Positions 43,977-44,714 of a DNA stretch of 44,714 bases are shown one piece after another. The notes under the pieces are model-generated. The model searched no databases. It had not been told where the DNA came from and saw only the letters and a program-made list of their open reading frames with translations. The position numbers and the translations under genes are program-made. Location: contig PQXE01000003.1 of NCBI GenBank assembly GCA_003194495.1, positions 60,207-104,920 of the forward strand. The letters run 5' to 3'. Each line of letters begins with the position of its first letter. Within the stretch, counting starts at the first letter, position 1. Source of the stretch: Deltaproteobacteria bacterium. GTDB lineage: Bacteria; Desulfobacterota; Dissulfuribacteria; Dissulfuribacterales; UBA3076.

Positions 43977-44714
43977 TTATCTACATAGCAGCCTACGGTA
44001 GTTTCTGGTAAGTGGATAAATCCAGATGGTTTTCTTAGGAAGCAGGGTTTTGTGTTGTTTTTCCAGCTTTCCCCGGCCCTTTGTTTTGCCAAGGCAGATC
44101 CAATTGGCGGCCTTGTAACAGGTCCCGTGAAAGCGAGGAATTTCAACAAAGGTCTCTGCCATGACAGGACGATAACCATAACGTTGTTGCCAGTCGTCGG
44201 AAATTCGGCTGGTTGCCATACTCAGGATTTTGGATGCCAGGTTCTTTGAGCGGATCCAAGGCAATATCAGAAAGCGTGCGTTGTTTATGACGAGATGAAG
44301 CCTACATTTGCGTTGCTCTGAGGTCCAACCTATGAAACGATCCCGTGGGGCTGTTTTCCATGCTGCTGCCCCGAATCCCAGTAAGGCCAATATACGTTCG
44401 CCATCCCGAACGAAGTACCGGAGCTGAGCACCCGGGAGCGGATGGTAACCCAGATAATGATAGCGATCGATGTACTCGTTCCAAAGATGGGATTCCTTTC
44501 GATCTGTTACCTGCTGTAGACAAAGATCTGTCAAGCTGTTGACCGGTGCGATGAACGGGACTGGCTCGGGTTCTGCCTGTGGGGTGCGGCGTAGATAGCG
44601 TTTACCGTTACTGTTGCCATGCCTGGGGGACGGGAGTTGAATCAAACCGTCGTTTTGCATGCGGATCATGGCCACACGACAACTCATATCTTTTATGCGT
44701 CCATCCGGACGGCG
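43977..44714 (-). CDS. DUF4338 (DruA-like) family protein, 5' end outside window
   Basis: The frame is open to the right edge, so the N-terminus is missing. Family features are RPDGRIKDMSCRVAMIRMQN (from the edge), WNEYIDRYHYLGYHPLPGAQ, LRYFVRDGERILALLGFGAA, FIGWTSEQRKCRLHLVINNA, RFLILPWIRSKNLASKILSM and FHGTCYKAANWICLGKTKGR. DUF4338 is the domain of DruA, the nuclease-like component of the Druantia anti-phage system. It also occurs in many lone, multi-copy genes. No druB-E or helicase partner is visible here. A sequence matching a miniature-element terminus lies 90 bases downstream, which favours a mobile gene over a defence cassette. Confidence 0.88.
   Translation of the reverse strand, partial: RRPDGRIKDMSCRVAMIRMQNDGLIQLPSPRHGNSNGKRYLRRTPQAEPEPVPFIAPVNSLTDLCLQQVTDRKESHLWNEYIDRYHYLGYHPLPGAQLRYFVRDGERILALLGFGAAAWKTAPRDRFIGWTSEQRKCRLHLVINNARFLILPWIRSKNLASKILSMATSRISDDWQQRYGYRPVMAETFVEIPRFHGTCYKAANWICLGKTKGRGKLEKQHKTLLPKKTIWIYPLTRNYRRLLCR

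Noticed and set aside
43977..44714. Druantia anti-phage system
   Set aside because: Only a DruA-like DUF4338 gene is present; no druB, druC, druD or large helicase druE is visible, and the flanking terminus points to a mobile gene.

Overview
The window looks like a chromosome segment of a mesophilic anaerobic deltaproteobacterium (Desulfobacterota; possibly a sulfate reducer or syntroph). This rests on gene content and order (rpmF-plsX-fabH ... fabG-acpP-fabF-rpiB-glyA-comEB), an EtfA with an N-terminal two-cluster ferredoxin domain next to EtfB and an acyl-CoA dehydrogenase, and an exosortase-type exopolysaccharide gene set. No rRNA, tRNA or CRISPR array was seen, so the taxonomy is inference.

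Layout. (1) 1-1850: accessory edge with a partial IS1-family transposase, two nested miniature inverted-repeat elements with exact 8-bp target duplications, and a broken TumE-like gene. (2) 1853-12841, minus strand: lipid and one-carbon housekeeping block, yceD-rpmF-plsX-fabH-acd-etfB-etfA-fabG-acpP-fabF-rpiB-glyA-comEB in transcription order; fabD is absent and an acyl-CoA dehydrogenase/ETF module sits in the cluster. (3) 12919-16472, minus: tatC, purQ, an ATP-grasp protein of unknown role, and a DJ-1/PfpI protein. (4) 16473-19900: two small secreted Ala/Glu-rich proteins and a hydantoinase-B pseudogene broken by a 149-bp palindromic element. (5) 19899-23693, minus: a large DUF4912-GH57 glucan enzyme with a 4x8-bp repeat inside its coding sequence, and an RluA-type pseudouridine synthase. 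(6) 23700-27730: accessory island with a truncated BtuF-like gene, a transposase remnant, a Fic protein with its own promoter, a Uma2 endonuclease-fold protein and several repeats. (7) 27764-35438, minus: comM; groES-groEL with a perfect CIRCE operator and a strong terminator; suhB; and a translationally coupled set (divergent KptA-like gene, M48 protease with TPRs, lspA). (8) 35589-43511, plus: an HNH nuclease gene tightly linked to a polysaccharide export lipoprotein, then an outer-membrane beta-barrel, a Wzz-type chain-length protein, an ExeA-like ATPase, a CpsD-type kinase and a polyprenyl-phosphate sugar transferase. (9) 43512-44714: repeats and a DUF4338 (DruA-like) gene that runs off the right edge.

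The most striking feature is the density of small inverted-repeat elements. At least seven families recur, several in opposite orientations, and four of them overlap the stop codon of the preceding gene. One miniature element (854-1091) has termini whose first 18 bases are identical to a sequence just downstream of the DUF4338 gene. This suggests that the DUF4338 gene lies in a mobile unit sharing ends with that element.
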